This document shows positions 23,841 to 33,489 of a DNA stretch of 64,000 nt, in pieces (the stretch's first letter is position 1; every line of letters starts with the position of its first letter). The position numbers were made by a program, and so were the translations under genes. Source of the stretch: JACCZX01 sp963786295 (GTDB lineage Bacteria; Pseudomonadota; Gammaproteobacteria; Burkholderiales; Burkholderiaceae_F); assembly GCA_963786295.1 (NCBI GenBank), contig CAWAYV010000006.1, positions 1 to 64,000 on the forward strand. Direction: 5' to 3'. Under the pieces are notes generated by a model. It made no database searches and was not told the origin of the DNA. It saw only the letters and a list, made by a program, of their open reading frames with translations.

Positions 23841-24323
23841 TTAACGCGGCCGCAGGCTGGGGGCCAATCGATCGTAAGCCGCCGTCGAATAGCCCTGAAC
23901 ACGTCTGTCCCCGACAACAAGCAACGGTACGCCACCGCTGCCACCTGCGCCGATGAACGCGCGCATGCCGTCGACGTTCTCAATGTCGTATTCGGTGTAG
24001 CTGATCTGCGCCGCTGCTAGATGCGCCTTCGCGCGTTTGCAGTGTCCGCACCAACTCGCCGTGAACAGCGCCACATCGCCGGCGCGCGGCGCCCGCGCAG
24101 CGTTGATCCGTCCTTGCGCGCTCTTCTCGAGTTGCTCACGAAAGCGCAGCACTTCGGCTGGTAGCGGGCTCGACGGCAGGTTACGAAACTCGAGCGTGTT
24201 GGCGCGCGTGCGATCGGCCGGCGGTTTATCGGTGTAAGTGATTTCGCCGTCGGGCCCGACCGCCTTGTAGACGGTGTCGGCGCTCGCCGAAGTCGGGAGC
24301 GCTACGCCATTAACGGCGAACAC
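23841..24323 (-). CDS. DUF4124 domain - glutaredoxin-like protein
   Basis: 160 residues from a GTG at 24323. An N-terminal DUF4124 segment (TVYKAVGPDGEITYTDKPP) is followed by a thioredoxin-fold domain with the CGHC redox motif (LFTASWCGHCKRAKAHL, about 92-98) and the cis-Pro GGVPLLVVGD. The signal peptide looks incomplete: another frame just upstream reads VKRSASGPSLSASSCSPLMA, so a frameshift near 24310 probably hides the real start. It is likely a periplasmic thiol-disulfide or metal-handling protein. Confidence 0.85.
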   Translation of the reverse strand: MFAVNGVALPTSASADTVYKAVGPDGEITYTDKPPADRTRANTLEFRNLPSSPLPAEVLRFREQLEKSAQGRINAARAPRAGDVALFTASWCGHCKRAKAHLAAAQISYTEYDIENVDGMRAFIGAGGSGGVPLLVVGDRRVQGYSTAAYDRLAPSLRPR

Positions 24324-24397
24324 GATGAAGCTGACAGACTTGGACCGCTCGCCGATCTTTTCACATCAACTCCATGCAAGCCGCCGCATGATCCGCA

Positions 24398-24823
24398 CTA
24401 GCGCTTGAACTCGTTGATCTGCTCATCCGTCGGCAGCCTAGGCTTGTCGCGCTCCTTGCTGACCAGACACAGGAAGCCGAGCGCACTGTCGGACGCGGCG
24501 TGAAATTGGTGCCACGTCAGAGGATCGACGGTCACAAGGTCGTGTTCGGCAATCGGCTGCACGTCGGTACCGATGCGCACCGTACCGCGGCCGCGCAGGA
24601 TCAGCACGGCGTGAGTGTGCTGATGCTGCTCGAGCGTCGAATAGCCGCCGGGCGCAATCTCGAAATAACGCAGCTCGCACGCGTGGTCCGGTTGGGAGAA
24701 CAGGACTTGCCGAGTGATGTCCTTGAACGGCGCACTGCCCTGGGCCTTGTACTGAAGGCGATCGACGTCCTGCCAGCCGAAGTCGCCGGAAGCATCGATC
24801 AGAAGTCGGCGGATCGCGCTCAT
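24398..24823 (-). CDS. single-domain cupin
   Basis: 141 residues. The metal-binding cupin motif is ELRYFEIAPGG, then HQHTHAVLILRGRGTVRIG and WHQFHAASDSALGFLCLV. It is small, cytosolic and possibly an isomerase, dioxygenase or binding protein. The start overlaps the end of the RuBisCO-like gene (ATGA at 24820-24823), so translation is coupled and the two probably act on the same compound. Confidence 0.88.
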   Translation of the reverse strand: MSAIRRLLIDASGDFGWQDVDRLQYKAQGSAPFKDITRQVLFSQPDHACELRYFEIAPGGYSTLEQHQHTHAVLILRGRGTVRIGTDVQPIAEHDLVTVDPLTWHQFHAASDSALGFLCLVSKERDKPRLPTDEQINEFKR

Positions 24824-25939
24824 GCGGTCACCGCTTCCGCCGCTGCGGCTACGGCGTTAACGAACTCGGTGCTGCGCGCGGCCAATTGTTCGTGCTCCGC
24901 CAGCAGCGCGCCTCCGATCAGCAACATCGAATCCCGTCCGTATTCGCGGACGATTTCTCCCGCGCGTTCGACGCTCATGCCCCCGGCAGGTGTAGGCAAG
25001 GTCGGGTGCAGCTCGTGCCACGCCTGCGTGTTGTGCCTGGCAATCGCGTGGCACACCTCGCGCGGGTACGAAAACCTGCCACCGTAATTCGGAAAGATCA
25101 TCGCGTCGGCACCGAAAAGGCGAAACAGTTTCCCGAACAACGCCTGCGGCGCGATACGAAGGCCGCCCAGCGACGGGTGGGCGATGAACATCATGTCGCC
25201 GAACTCGCGTTTCAGCGAAACCAATGTGGCGACGCCGCACACCATCGGCGCGATCAATACCAATCGCACGCCCTCGCGGCGCGCCAGGTCGATCTGCGTG
25301 CGCATCTCGTCGCGGTGGCCGTACAGACTCGGTGCGTATAGCGTGCGACCGCGGCTGCGGCCGGCGTTTTCTTTGGCTACCGCTTGCTGACATGTGCGCA
25401 CGCGCTCGGCAAAGGGCGCACTGCGTTGATTGGCCCACCCGTGATCGTCTTTGATAACGTCGATGCCGGCGCGCGCGAAAACGCTACACATGCGCGCCAG
25501 CGTCTCCAAGCGTCGAACCGATCGGTTTCAGTGCGGTGCAGGTCAGCGGGCGCTCGAACGAACCGGTGTGCCGGCGCAATCCTGCAATTCCTTGATTCGG
25601 CCCGCCCCACACACGCGCGAGCGCGGCCGGCACGTCGACATCGATCAGCTCGACGTCGGGCTGCAGCGAACAGTTGCCGAACAGCATGTTCATCAATTGG
25701 CCTGCATCATCGCCCACCGTTTCAGCGCTCAGCGCCAGGCGCGCCGTATGGGTGCCGTCGCCATTCGCCGTCACATCGTCCACACGCGCGACCATCGTGT
25801 CGAGCACGTGCGGGTCGGTGACCGAAGTGGCGAGCATCTCGATGCTTTGCTCGAGCGCGAGCTGCTGTGCGCGATGGGCCGCGTCGTGAGCGGGCACGCG
25901 CAGCCGGTATGTGGCACTGATGCGGAGCGGATCGATCAT
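24820..25939 (-). CDS. RuBisCO-like protein (form IV), frameshifted near 25490
   Basis: Two frames join into one protein of about 370 residues. The N-terminal part (MIDPLRISATYRLRVPAHDA) carries the RuBisCO N-domain; the barrel starts with LTCTALKPIGSTLGDAG and GIDVIKDDHGWANQ. The canonical active-site run K-x-D-D-E reads KDDH here, so the metal-binding Glu204 equivalent is replaced by His. It cannot be a CO2-fixing RuBisCO; RuBisCO-like proteins catalyse enolisation, isomerisation or decarboxylation. It is in an operon between a glutamine synthetase-like gene (upstream) and a cupin. Confidence 0.85.
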
Positions 25940-25943
25940 GCGA

Positions 25944-27333
25944 CTAAATCACCTCGAAGTACCGCTTCAACTCCCAATCGGTCACGGCGTCCTGCCACTG
26001 CCGCCATTCCCAATCGCGCGTCGCGGCGAAATGATCGACGAAGATATCGCCGAACCAGTCGCGCGCGGTGTCGCTGCGGCGAAAGATCTCTGTGGTTTCC
26101 TTCAGCGAGCGCGGCGCGCGCGGGATGTTTTCGGCGCCTTGATTGGTGCCGGTGATCGGCGGCCGCGGTCAGTTTCATTTTCTTCTCTATGCCATGCAAG
26201 CCTGCGGCGAGCAGGGCGGCGACCGCCAGATACGGATTGATGTCCGAGCCGGGACAGCGTGTTTCAAGCCGCGTGCTCTTCGGCGAACCGAGAATGACGC
26301 GGAAGCTTGCGGTTCGGTTATCGACCGCCCACGTGGGTTTGACCGGCGCCCAGAAACCGTCGACCAACCGCTTGTAGCTGTTCACTGTGGGCCAGAACAT
26401 CGGCGCAAATTCCATTAACACGGCGATCTGGCCGGCGAGAAAGCTTTCGAACAGTTTGCTCATGCCGGACTTGCCCTTGGCATCGAAGAACAAATTCTTC
26501 TTTCCATCGGTCAGCGACTGATGCAGGTGGCCACTGCAGCCGGGATACTGCGCGCTCCATTTGGCCATGAAGCTCGGAGTGATGCCGTAGCTCGCGCCGA
26601 TTTCCTTGGCACCGCTCTTGAACAGCACGCCGCGATCGGCGCATTCGAGAGCGTCCGAAAACTGAATCGCAGCTTCGTACACGCCGGGCCCCGTTTCGGT
26701 ATGCAATCCTTCGATCGGCACGCGAAACAGCAACAGCTGATCCATCAGTGCATTGAAATATTCGCGATTCGCGTTCGAGCGCAGCAGCGAATAGCCGAAC
26801 ATGCCGGGCGTCAGCGGCGTCGGATCGACGCCCTTTTTCGCAGCCCAGCTATGCGGCGTTTCGGCAAAGTTGAACCACTCGAATTCGAGGCCGCACATCG
26901 GCTGCACGCCGAGCTTCTCCGCGCGCTTGATCACCTTCTTCAGCAGTTGCCGGGGGCAGATCGGGAATGGCGACCCATCGGCGTTGATGAAATCGCCGAG
27001 AAAAAACGGCACATCGTTGTCCCACGGCACGTTGCGTCCGGTGGCCATGTCGAGCTGCACCATGGCGTCGGGAAAGCCGTGCTGCCAACCGATCACGTGC
27101 GTGTTGTCGTATACGCTGTCGGTCATGTCCCACCCGAACACGACGTTGCAAAATCCGAAACCGCCGTCGGCGGCCGACAGAAATTTGTCCTTGTGCAGGT
27201 ATTTGCCGCGCAACACGCCGTCGATGTCGGTGACCGCCACCTTGACCTTCCCCGACGCGGAACTTTGCACCGTCTTTAACGGATCGCTCAGGTCGTGATT
27301 AGCGGACGTCAGCCGTTTGTTTTTGCTTGCCAT
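25944..27333 (-). CDS. glutamine synthetase-like amide ligase, frameshifted near 26160
   Basis: About 460 residues of the glutamine synthetase superfamily, which joins an amine to a gamma-carboxylate with ATP. Seen: GLEFEWFNF (metal-binding Glu), HTETGPGVYEAAI, SGHLHQSL (His) and RLETRCPGSDINPYL. After KKMKLTAA the frame shifts. The true C terminus (DWEWRQWQDAVTDWELKRY, stop at 25944) follows in another frame. It resembles gamma-glutamylpolyamine or type III-like enzymes more than GlnA. It is the first gene of the operon with the RuBisCO-like protein and the cupin. Confidence 0.85.
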
Positions 27334-27418
27334 CTTCGTTTCTCGTTCAGTGGCCAGTCTGAATCGTACTGGCCGAGTCCGTCGCGCGGTCTTGTTCTCG
27401 CTTCGCGACGCGTGACGA

Positions 27419-27745
27419 TTATGGTGGTTTGACCTCGAGCACCAGTGATGCGTACCACGCCGCGAGCTGACTGATGTCTTCGTCGGTCAGGGGTTTGGCG
27501 ATGACGTTCATCACCTCATTGCCGCGTTTGCCAGAACGATAGGCTTTGAGCTGCTCGGCGACGTAAATCTCGGGCTGCCCCGCCAGATGCGGAGCATTAG
27601 GCAATTGACTCAGGCCCAATGGTCCATGGCAGGTGATACACGCCTGTGCCTTGACTTTCCCTGCAGCCACGGCGCTCTGCGCGTGCACGTTCGCTGCGTG
27701 ACTCAAAGCGCAACCGGCGACGCCGAGCAATAGCCAATATCGCAA
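27419..27745 (-). CDS. class I cytochrome c
   Basis: About 108 residues from a TTG at 27745. The signal peptide (RYWLLLGVAGCALSHAANVHA) is followed by the haem-attachment motif CITCHG and a distal Met in NEVMNVIAKPLTDED. It is a periplasmic monohaem electron carrier. The frame is open further upstream, but that part overlaps the preceding gene. It lies just downstream of the sorbosone-dehydrogenase-like gene, so it probably takes electrons from it. Confidence 0.88.
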   Translation of the reverse strand: MRYWLLLGVAGCALSHAANVHAQSAVAAGKVKAQACITCHGPLGLSQLPNAPHLAGQPEIYVAEQLKAYRSGKRGNEVMNVIAKPLTDEDISQLAAWYASLVLEVKPP

Positions 27746-27872
27746 AGCTGCGCGTGATGCTGCGGAAGCACTGGCAGGATGATCAGGAACTGGAAGCCGT
27801 CGGGCTATCAAGTAGCGGGCTCGCGAACGTACTCGCGCGCCCGCTGTTCGGTTTCCCCAGTGACTCGGTCCA

Positions 27873-29161
27873 CTACTTGGGCTTCGAAGCTGCATCGCCC
27901 ACATAAGTGATGCGGTACAGGGCGCCGGCAAAATCGTCGCTGACCAGCAGCGAGCCGTCTGGCAGATTGGCCACATCTACCGGGCGGCCGCGATACTGTT
28001 TGGTTTCAGGGTCTAGCCAGCCATCGGCAAAGACCTCCGTCTTGTCGGCCGAGCCGTCGGCCTTCAGCGACGTGAACATGATGCGTGCGCCAATCGGCGT
28101 CGTGCGATTCCACGAGCCATGCTGGGCCGAGAAGATGCCGCCGTGATATTTGGCAGGAAATTTTTTGCCTGTATAGAACGTCAGCCCCAGATCGGCGGCG
28201 TGCGCGTCCATGTACACCTCGGGATTCGTAATGTTTGCAGGCAACGGGTCCTTGTCGTAGCCGTGTTCCGTGATCCGTGTCTTGCCCTGAATCCACGGGT
28301 AGCCGAAAAACTGGCCGGGCTTGGTGGCGCGATTCAATTCACCGGCGGGGATGTCGTCGCCCATGCCGTCGGTCTGGTTGTCGGTAAACCAGAGTTCGTT
28401 GTTCTTCGGATTGAACTCGAGACCCACCGAGTTGCGGATGCCGCGCGCATAAACCTCGCGCTTGCTGCCGTCAAACGGGTTCATGCGCACGATGCCGCCG
28501 ATGCCGGTTTGGTCGTACAGCTTGAGTTTGTCGCGCGGCTGCACGTTGTGCGGCTGGCCCAGCGTGACATACAACATGCCGTCCTTGCCGACGCGGCAGG
28601 TGCGCGCACCGTGGTTATAGGACTCCTCTTCCACCGGAATCAGCTTGCCCTGTGGCGCCACTTCGATCACGGCGACGTCCGGCCCTTCGTAGAAGAATTC
28701 AGCGGCGGGAAAGTTAAGAATGCGGTTGTGCTCGGCAACGATCAAGAAGCCGTCCTTAGTCCAGCACACGCCATTGGGCACCGAAAACTTGAGCGAAGGC
28801 GCAAATTGCTTCACCTCGGTTGCAACGTCGCCGCTGTTGCGATTCGTCACGGCCCACACCGTGGTCTTACGCGTTCCAACGAACAACATGTTGGTGGACG
28901 GGGCAACCGCCATGTGCCGCGCGTCTGGCACGATCGCATACAGCGCAATCTTGAATCCAGGCGGCAGCTTGATGCGTTCGAGATTCTGGCGGATGGCGTC
29001 CGCGTTTGGCCCGGTCTGCGGTACGGGCGGAATATTCAGATCCGCGCTGGCCACTTTCATCTGCTTGAGCTTCTCGATGTTGGTCTGCGCAATCGCGCTG
29101 CCAAGCCGCAGCTCACCGCGACAAGTATCGTCAGTCCGAGCCCAATTGTCTGTATGCGCAT
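27873..29161 (-). CDS. sorbosone/aldose dehydrogenase-like beta-propeller
   Basis: About 430 residues. The protein is a six-bladed beta-propeller of the soluble PQQ glucose dehydrogenase / L-sorbosone dehydrogenase group (RIKLPPGFKIALYAIVPDAR, YNHGARTCRVGKDGMLYVTLG, GIRNSVGLEFNP, SRGRPVDVANLPDGSLL-like end). The real start is ATG 29161 after AGGAG, giving MRIQTIGLGLTILVAVSCG as signal peptide. A frameshift near 29100 joins it to the main frame. It is periplasmic and coupled with the cytochrome c downstream. The substrate is unknown. Confidence 0.85.
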
Positions 29162-29332
29162 TAGTCACTCCTCTCTTGAAGACTTGGATATCGTCGTTGA
29201 AAGGGCGGGAGGCATTTCCCGCCTTGCCGCACCAAAGTAAGGCGCCCAAGTCTAGAACCCCGCCAGGAAACATCAACTGTCTCGCCGGCCGTCTCCCCTA
29301 CAATCGCGCGTTTGTGTTTGTCAGAGAGTGCA

Positions 29333-29745
29333 ATGCCGATTTACGCATACAAATGCGCGGAGTGCAGCCACGAGCTGGACGTGATCCGGAAGGTGTCGGA
29401 CCCGCCGTTGACCGAGTGCCCCAACTGCGGCAAGCCCGCGCTCGTCAAGCAAATCACCGCGGCCGGATTTCACTTGAAGGGCGCGCGGTTGGTACGTCAC
29501 CGATTTTCGCGACGGCGGCTCGGGAAAGAAGAAGGACGCGGGCAAGCCGGACGAAAAGGCGAAAACCGATCAGGCGGCGGATTCGAAAACCGAGAAGCCG
29601 AAGAGCCGATACGAAGACCGATGGGGCCGCAGACTCGAAGGGTGCAGCCAAAACGGAAGCGAAGACCGAATCTAAATCCGAACCCGCAAGCAAGTCTCCT
29701 CCGGCACCGACACCGCCGAAGACCGGCTCTTCGGGGACGAGCTGA
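29333..29745 (+). CDS. FmdB family zinc-ribbon protein, frameshifted
   Basis: The N-terminal zinc ribbon MPIYAYKCAECSHELD with CPNCGKPAL (four Cys) is characteristic of the FmdB regulatory family. After residue 50 the frame shifts (near 29490), and another frame supplies the expected WYVTDF end plus a long Lys/Glu/Ala-rich tail reaching TGSSGTS and the stop at 29745. It probably binds nucleic acid or a partner. It is 12 bases from the DUF502 gene and so in an operon with it, with aspS further downstream. Confidence 0.85.
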
Positions 29746-29757
29746 CGGCCGCCCTGC

Positions 29758-30427
29758 ATGTTCAAGAGATATTTGATCGCGGGTTTGCTGGTCTGGATTC
29801 CGCTGGCGATCACCTTCTGGCTGCTCGATCTGATCGTCAGCACGATGGACCAGACGCTGCTGTTGCTGCCACCGAGCTGGCGGCCCGATGCGCTATTGCC
29901 GTTTCATATTCCCGGGCTTCGGACTGCTGTTGTCGCTGCTGGTCGTGCTGGCGACCGGCGTGCTCGCCGCCAATATCATCGGCGAACGGCTGGTGCGTTG
30001 GTGGCACGGTCTGCTGAACCGGATTCCGATCGTGCGCTCGATCTATTCGAGCGTGAAACAGATCTCGGACACGCTGCTCGCGACACGCGGCCAATCGTTT
30101 CGCAAGGTCGTGATGATCGAGTTTCCGCAGCGCGGGCAGTGGACCCTCGGCTTCGTCGTCGGCTCACCCGGTGCGACGATCGCGGCCGCCACCACTGCAG
30201 ACGCAATCACGGTTTACGTACCGACGGCGCCGAATCCGACGTCCGGCTACGTGCTGGTGGTGCGTCCGGACGATGTGCGCGAGGTCGACATCAGTGTGGA
30301 CGACGCGCTGAAATTCCACATCTCGCTCGGCGTGGTTCCGCCGCGCGTGAACGGGCGCGCGCAGCGCTCGGCGTTGACCGCGACGGGGCCAGCGAAGCCG
30401 GTTGAGACAATCAGCCATCTTGATTAA
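29758..30427 (+). CDS. DUF502 family inner-membrane protein, frameshifted near 29915
   Basis: MFKRYLIAGLLVWIPLAITF and LLLSLLVVLATGVLAANIIG are the two membrane helices, followed by the conserved RIPIVRSIYSSVKQISDTL and a soluble domain. One indel near 29915 splits them. The function of DUF502 is unknown. The usual chromosomal neighbour aspS follows after 187 bases. Confidence 0.9.
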
Positions 30428-30614
30428 GCTGCGGGCCATGACGACAAGAATCTGTTGCTCGCTGGCCGTCACGTCGAATCGAAACCGCTAGGGTCGGACG
30501 GCTGGCGACCGTTCGACCCGCGTGCCGCCCCGCACGCTCCACGCTCAAACCATTAACTCTAAGTTGCCGGACTGCAAAGCAGGCCGGCGCCCCTGAACTA
30601 CCAACGGAGCATTT

Positions 30615-32444
30615 ATGCGAACCGAATACGCGGGCTTGGTCGACGCCAAGTTCATCGGCCAGACGGTTACTTTGTTCGGCTGGGTGCATCGACGGCGCGA
30701 CCATGGCGGCGTCATTTTCATCGACCTGAGAGATCGCGAAGGCCTGGTGCAGGTCGTGTGCGATCCCGATCGGGCCGATGTATTTGCGGCGGCTGAGAAA
30801 GTGCGCAGCGAATACTGCTTGGAGATCATCGGCACCGTACGTCGCCGTCCGGAAGGGACAACCAACACGGCGCTCGTCTCGGGCGAGATCGAAGTGCTGT
30901 GCCAGAAGCTGACGATCCTGAACCCATCGGTGCCGATCCCGTTTCAACTCGATGACGACAACTTGTCCGAAACGACACGGCTTACGCATCGCGTGCTCGA
31001 TCTGCGCCGGCCGGCGATGCAGAAAAACATGATGCTGCGGTATCGCGTCACGATGGCGGTGCGCAAGTACTTGGACGCCGCCGGCTTCATCGACATCGAA
31101 ACGCCGATGCTGACGCGGAGTACGCCCGAAGGTGCGCGCGACTACCTCGTGCCGTCGCGCGTGCATCCTGGCGCATTCTTCGCGCTTCCACAGTCGCCGC
31201 AGCTCTTCAAACAGTTGCTGATGGTCGCGGGCTTCGATCGCTACTACCAGATCGTCAAGTGTTTTCGCGACGAGGATTTGCGCGCGGACCGCCAGCCCGA
31301 GTTCACGCAGATCGACATCGAGACGTCGTTTCTGACGAAGCGGAGATCCGCGAGATGATGGAGCAGATGATCCGCGTCGTGTTCGACGAAGTGCTGGCGG
31401 TCAAGCTGCCTCGGCCGTTCCCGGTGATGACACATGCCGATGCGATGCGGCTTTATGGATCGGATAAGCCCGATCTGCGGATCAGCCTGCAGCTGACGGA
31501 ACTGACCGACGTGATGCGCGACGTCGAGTTCAAGGTGTTCAAAGCGGCAACCGAGATGAAGGATGGCAAGGTCTTCGCGTTGCGCATTCCGGGCGGAGGT
31601 GAGCTGCCGCGCTCCGAGATCGACGGTTATACGGACTTCGTCAAGATTTACGGCGCCAAGGGCCTTGCGTACATCAAGGTCAATCAAGCGGCGCAGGGGC
31701 GGGCAGGGCTGCAAAGCCCGATCATCAAGAACCTGCACGATGCGGCGTTAGCGACAATCATCGAGCGCACTGGGGCGAAGGACGGCGACTTGATTTTTTT
31801 CGGTGCCGATCGCGCGAAGATCGTCTATGACGCACTGGGTGCGTTGCGCGCCAAGATCGGCCACAGCGAGTTCGGCCGTGCAGCGCGGGTTGTCGCAGGA
31901 AGGTTGGCAGCCGCTATGGGTCGTCGACTTCCCGATGTTCGAGTTCGACGAGGAAGCGCAGCGGTACGTCGCCGCGCATCATCCGTTTACCAGTCCGAAG
32001 GACGGGCACGAAGATCATCTCGCGACCGATCCGGCGCAGGCGATGGCCAAGGCGTACGACATGGTGCTCAACGGTTGGGAAATCGGCGGCGGATCGATTC
32101 GTATCCACAGTGAAGACGTGCAAAGCAAGGTGTTTCGCGCGCTGAAAATCAGCGCGGAAGAAGCGGGCGCCAAATTCGGGTTTCTGCTGGATGCCCTGCA
32201 ATACGGCGCTCCACCGCACGGCGGAATCGCGTTCGGACTCGACCGGCTCGTGGCGATGATGGCTGGCGCTGAGTCGATCCGCGATGTGATAGCGTTTCCT
32301 AAGACGCAACGCGCGCAGGACTTGCTGACGCAGGCACCGAGCGAGGTCGACGAGAAACAGCTGCGCGAGCTGCACATCAGAGTGCGCAGCGAAGCGAAGA
32401 CGGTCGAACCGAGAGTGGCGTCAAGCGCGCACAGGATCGGATGA
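30615..32444 (+). CDS. aspS: aspartyl-tRNA synthetase, two frameshifts
   Basis: About 600 residues of class II AspRS of the bacterial type. The start MRTEYAGLVDAKFIGQTVTL leads into an OB-fold anticodon-binding domain (LFGWVHRRRDHGGVIFIDLR). Catalytic motif 2 is CFRDEDLRADRQPEFTQID, the GAD insertion follows, and motif 3 is GGIAFGLDRLVAMM. Indels near 31339 and 31885 interrupt the frame. Because AspRS is normally essential and every motif is intact, these are most likely sequence errors. Its TGA overlaps the next start (ATGA). Confidence 0.95.
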
Positions 32445-32890
32445 AGATTCCTGAATCGGTGCTGGTGGTCATCTACACACCGGCACTCGATGCGCTCATC
32501 ATCGAGCGCGCCGATCAGCCCGGGTTCTGGCAGTCAGTCACCGGCAGTAAGGCAGCGCTCGATGAGCCGCTGCGCACCGTATGTGTGCGTGAGCTTGCCG
32601 AAGAGACAGGGCTTAGGGTGTCTGCTGACCAGCTCGACGATTGGAACGTTAGCCATAGTTTCGCGATCTATGAGCAGTGGCGTCATCGCTATGCGAGCGG
32701 CGTTACGCATAATACGGAGCATGTCTTTGGACTCTGCTGGCCGCACCGCTTCGAGCCTCAACTCAATCCGCTCGAACACCTCCGATACCGATGGCTCCCC
32801 TGGCGCGACGCCGCGGATGCGTGTTTTTCGTGGACGAACGCCGAGAGCATTCGACGGCTGGGACAGTTGGAAGCGAGTCGCAGCGCTTAG
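32441..32890 (+). CDS. nudB: NudB-like nudix hydrolase (dihydroneopterin triphosphate diphosphatase)
   Basis: 149 residues. The nudix box starts at GSKAALDEPLRTVCVRELAE and continues ETGL. The C terminus has WLPWRDAADACFSWTNAESI as in NudB, which removes pyrophosphate from dihydroneopterin triphosphate in folate synthesis. It overlaps aspS by an ATGA, a common arrangement, and overlaps the next gene by about 74 bases. Confidence 0.88.
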   Translation: MKIPESVLVVIYTPALDALIIERADQPGFWQSVTGSKAALDEPLRTVCVRELAEETGLRVSADQLDDWNVSHSFAIYEQWRHRYASGVTHNTEHVFGLCWPHRFEPQLNPLEHLRYRWLPWRDAADACFSWTNAESIRRLGQLEASRSA

Positions 32891-33489
32891 CGTTTCGCTA
32901 GCCGGCTTGCTGGCTTCGCACTCCATCAGCGCCGCGCAGCCGTTGCCGAGCGTGGCGGTGGAGCGTGACGGCGACACGTTCTACGTCAGGGCTCGTGCGA
33001 GCGTCGCCGTTGATCCGCGCATCGCGTGGGACACGCTCACCGACTATGAGCATATGCCCGACTTTCTGCCGAACGTCGAACGCTCCAGAGTGATCGCGCG
33101 CAGTGGTACGCGCCTGACCGTCGAGCACATCGGACAGTTTCCGCTTTTCTTTTTCGATATTCCGGTACGGGTGCGCCTCGGCGTCGTGCAGCAGCCGTAC
33201 GAGCGCATCGTCGCGCGCTCCGAGCCCGGCGAAGTCGATGGCGCGACGCAGACATTGCGCTCGTTTTCGGGTCGCTACGACCTGACGGTCATTACGCTTG
33301 AACGGCGCGCCGGCATACGACTGGAATACGAATCGCGCTTCGAACTAGCCGAGCCCCTACCGCCGATCCTCGGTGACTTGTTCGGCACCGCGATGGTGAC
33401 GAAGACCATGCGCCTTGCAGTTCGAGGCGATGGTGCGAGAGATGGTGCGTAGGCAAGCGGGACGCGCATCGATCGAGAAGGTTCAATGA
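32817..33489 (+). CDS. SRPBCC-fold exported protein, frameshifted near the 3' end
   Basis: From ATG 32817 the product has a signal peptide (ALSVSLAGLLASHSISAAQ) and a START/polyketide-cyclase-like fold (VDPRIAWDTLTDYEHMPDFL). The long frame ends at 33452, but a shifted frame supplies the typical tail FEAMVREMVRRQAG and a stop at 33489, so one indel lies near 33420. It is probably a periplasmic lipid- or hydrophobic-ligand-binding protein. The start overlaps nudB, the stop the next lipoprotein gene. Confidence 0.8.

Noticed and set aside
24820..25939. Functional carbon-fixing RuBisCO
   Set aside because: The KDDE metal-binding run reads KDDH and the protein is short; no phosphoribulokinase or small subunit is nearby.
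28119..29240. 373-codon plus-strand frame opposite the sorbosone-dehydrogenase-like gene
   Set aside because: Antisense shadow with a His/Arg/Gly-skewed composition and no family features.
30540..30614. Possible tRNA-Cys before aspS (ctgcaaa loop in a GC hairpin)
   Set aside because: The stem is GCCGG/CCGGC with no acceptor, D or T arms around it. It cannot be the missing tRNA-Cys.
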